6,330 nt of DNA from positions 1 through 6,330 of the forward strand of contig WQZW01000091.1 of NCBI GenBank assembly GCA_009780545.1, given 5' to 3'. The translations under genes were made by a program, and so were the position numbers. Position 1 is the stretch's first letter. Every line of letters starts with the position of its first letter. Under the pieces are notes generated by a model. It was not told the DNA's origin. It saw only the letters and a program-made list of their open reading frames with translations, and did no database searches. Shown one piece after another: positions 5,135 through 6,330 of the stretch. The stretch is from Treponema sp. Its GTDB lineage: Bacteria > Spirochaetota > Spirochaetia > Treponematales > Breznakiellaceae.

Positions 5135-6330
5135 GAACATCATCGCCCAGCCGGCCACCGACCGGCTCCGGCAGGACATCGTTTCGGGCAGCTTTCCCCG
5201 GTCGGTCCTGTTCTTCGGGCCGCCTGCCTCCGGCAAGGGAAGTTCCGCGCTGGAACTGGCTCGGGTCCTCTCCTGCGAGGGCGAAGGCCCGGCGCCGTGG
5301 AACTGTCCCTGCCCGGCCTGCGCCCGGCACCGGCTGCTGCTACATCCGGACCTGGCGGTAATCGGCCCCCGTGACTTTGCCGCCGAGATCGCCGCCGCCC
5401 GCCGTGCCTTCCTTAAGGACACCGCCTCGCCGGCCGGAAGGGCCCTGTTTCTCCGATCCCTCCGGAAGCTGCTGCTCCGGTTCTCCGTGTCGGTCTGGGA
5501 GTACGAGGCCCGCTCCGGACGTGCAAATCCCTTGCCCCTGCTTGAAGGGCTGGAACAGGGACTCGCCGCATTCGAGGCCGCCCTGGAAAAGCCGGGGGCC
5601 GACCTTGAAAAGCTTTCCGCGGCGCTGGCCGGGGATGCCTTCAAGCTGGAGGACGAGTGCGTGGGCGAGTCCGTTCCCATCGCCGCGATCAGGCAGGCCG
5701 CTTCCTGGGCCCGCCTTTCCCCTTACGGCCGACGGAAAACCCTGGTGATCGAGAACGCCGACCGGATGAAGGAGGATGCCCGGAATGCCCTGCTCAAGCT
5801 CCTTGAGGAACCGCCGCCTTCGATACACATAGTCCTTTCCTCCGTCCGGAAGGAATCGCTGATGCAGACGATCCTTTCCCGCCTTCGCCCGTACCGTTTC
5901 GACATGCGGGGGGTCGAGCATGAGCGGGAGATCATCAGGCGGGTGTTCCGGGATGTCGGGGCCGGAGCCGCCGACGGGGAGGGCACGGAATCCGAGGAGC
6001 GGACGGGCGGGCGACGGGATTCCGGCCTGGTCGCCGCCTACCTGGATTCCTTCACTCCGGAGCCGGAGGAAAAGCTCCTCCCCCTGGCAGCCTTCTTCGT
6101 CGCCGCCGTTACCCGAAACGCCGTGGTCGCCCTTCGCCGCAAGGGAACCGCCGAGCTGTCCCCGGCATTGGTCTGCCTGGGCGGTTTCTGCGCCCGCATC
6201 GCCGAGAACGGCGGTCTTGAAAAAACCGAACAGGCCGGGCCGACCGTCGCGGCCCTGACCGAAAAGACCGCGGGCTTTCGGGGCAGGTCCTTCGGCCGAT
6301 TCCTTTCCCTCTGCCTGGACCTGGTATCCC
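5127..6330 (+). CDS. holB: DNA polymerase III delta'-like clamp-loader subunit (3' end outside window)
   Basis: AAA+ protein resembling the delta' (and gamma/tau) subunit that loads the sliding clamp. At least 401 residues are visible; the frame is open at the right edge. The start is taken as TTG 5127, giving FENIIAQPATDRL after the initiator, with GGGGGAAGGG (5115-5124) upstream; it overlaps cvpA by 8 nt. Features: Walker A-like GPPASGKGSS (31-40), with Gly38 where Ser/Thr is usual; a putative zinc knot C50, C60, C62, C65; VIENADRM (207-214) at the Walker B position; NALLKLLEEPPP (220-231), the hallmark of delta'/DnaX; and SRLRPYRF (251-258), an SRC motif keeping Ser and Arg but not Cys. 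Residues about 84-180 form an unusual helical insertion. The degenerate Walker A favours delta' over DnaX. A Gly/Glu-rich linker lies at 278-299. Confidence 0.82.
   Translation, partial: MFENIIAQPATDRLRQDIVSGSFPRSVLFFGPPASGKGSSALELARVLSCEGEGPAPWNCPCPACARHRLLLHPDLAVIGPRDFAAEIAAARRAFLKDTASPAGRALFLRSLRKLLLRFSVSVWEYEARSGRANPLPLLEGLEQGLAAFEAALEKPGADLEKLSAALAGDAFKLEDECVGESVPIAAIRQAASWARLSPYGRRKTLVIENADRMKEDARNALLKLLEEPPPSIHIVLSSVRKESLMQTILSRLRPYRFDMRGVEHEREIIRRVFRDVGAGAADGEGTESEERTGGRRDSGLVAAYLDSFTPEPEEKLLPLAAFFVAAVTRNAVVALRRKGTAELSPALVCLGGFCARIAENGGLEKTEQAGPTVAALTEKTAGFRGRSFGRFLSLCLDLVS

Overview
The window is GC-rich bacterial chromosome with housekeeping genes and no sign of phage, plasmid, CRISPR or toxin-antitoxin modules. 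Six protein genes are supported: uppP (5' part only) and purA on the minus strand; then a YjiH-type membrane protein, murG, a cvpA-family gene and a DNA polymerase III delta'-like gene (3' end outside the window) on the plus strand. The protein sequences suggest a high-GC member of the Spirochaetota related to treponemes: the PurA active-site loop reads YVSSGMSCAAGA, MurG has THESDFSPGLAT, and the clamp-loader protein begins FENII. This phylum call is an inference from recalled family patterns, not a search result.

Layout. Positions 1-1518 (minus) hold purA followed by uppP with a 2-nt gap, evidently one transcript, driven by a good promoter at about 1568-1596. Positions 1519-1756 are a divergent control region. 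On the plus side it carries a leader that can fold into two mutually exclusive stems, the second followed by a short T run just before the ribosome binding site of the YjiH-like gene (1757-3166). A strong intrinsic terminator (3175-3218) closes that unit. Positions 3219-3470 contain no credible gene but a dense row of small hairpins and a short direct repeat, possibly a dispersed intergenic repeat. murG (3471-4592), cvpA (4622-5134) and holB-like (5127 to the edge) then run as a tight operon: a 29-nt gap carrying part of a tandem repeat, then an 8-nt overlap.

Function. uppP recycles undecaprenyl diphosphate and murG uses undecaprenyl-linked lipid I to make lipid II, so both flanks serve the peptidoglycan lipid cycle. 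purA supplies AMP; the divergent YjiH-like protein has the nucleoside-recognition (Gate) fold, which makes a purine link tempting but unproven. The delta'-like protein belongs to the replicative clamp loader.

The most interesting points are: (1) a three-copy 16-bp tandem repeat that supplies the murG stop codon, whose collapse to one copy would fuse MurG in frame to CvpA; (2) the attenuator-like leader of the YjiH-like gene; (3) the roughly 95-residue helical insertion and non-canonical Walker A and zinc motifs of the delta'-like protein; (4) the hairpin-rich 3257-3405 region. I did not find a clearly new multi-gene system.
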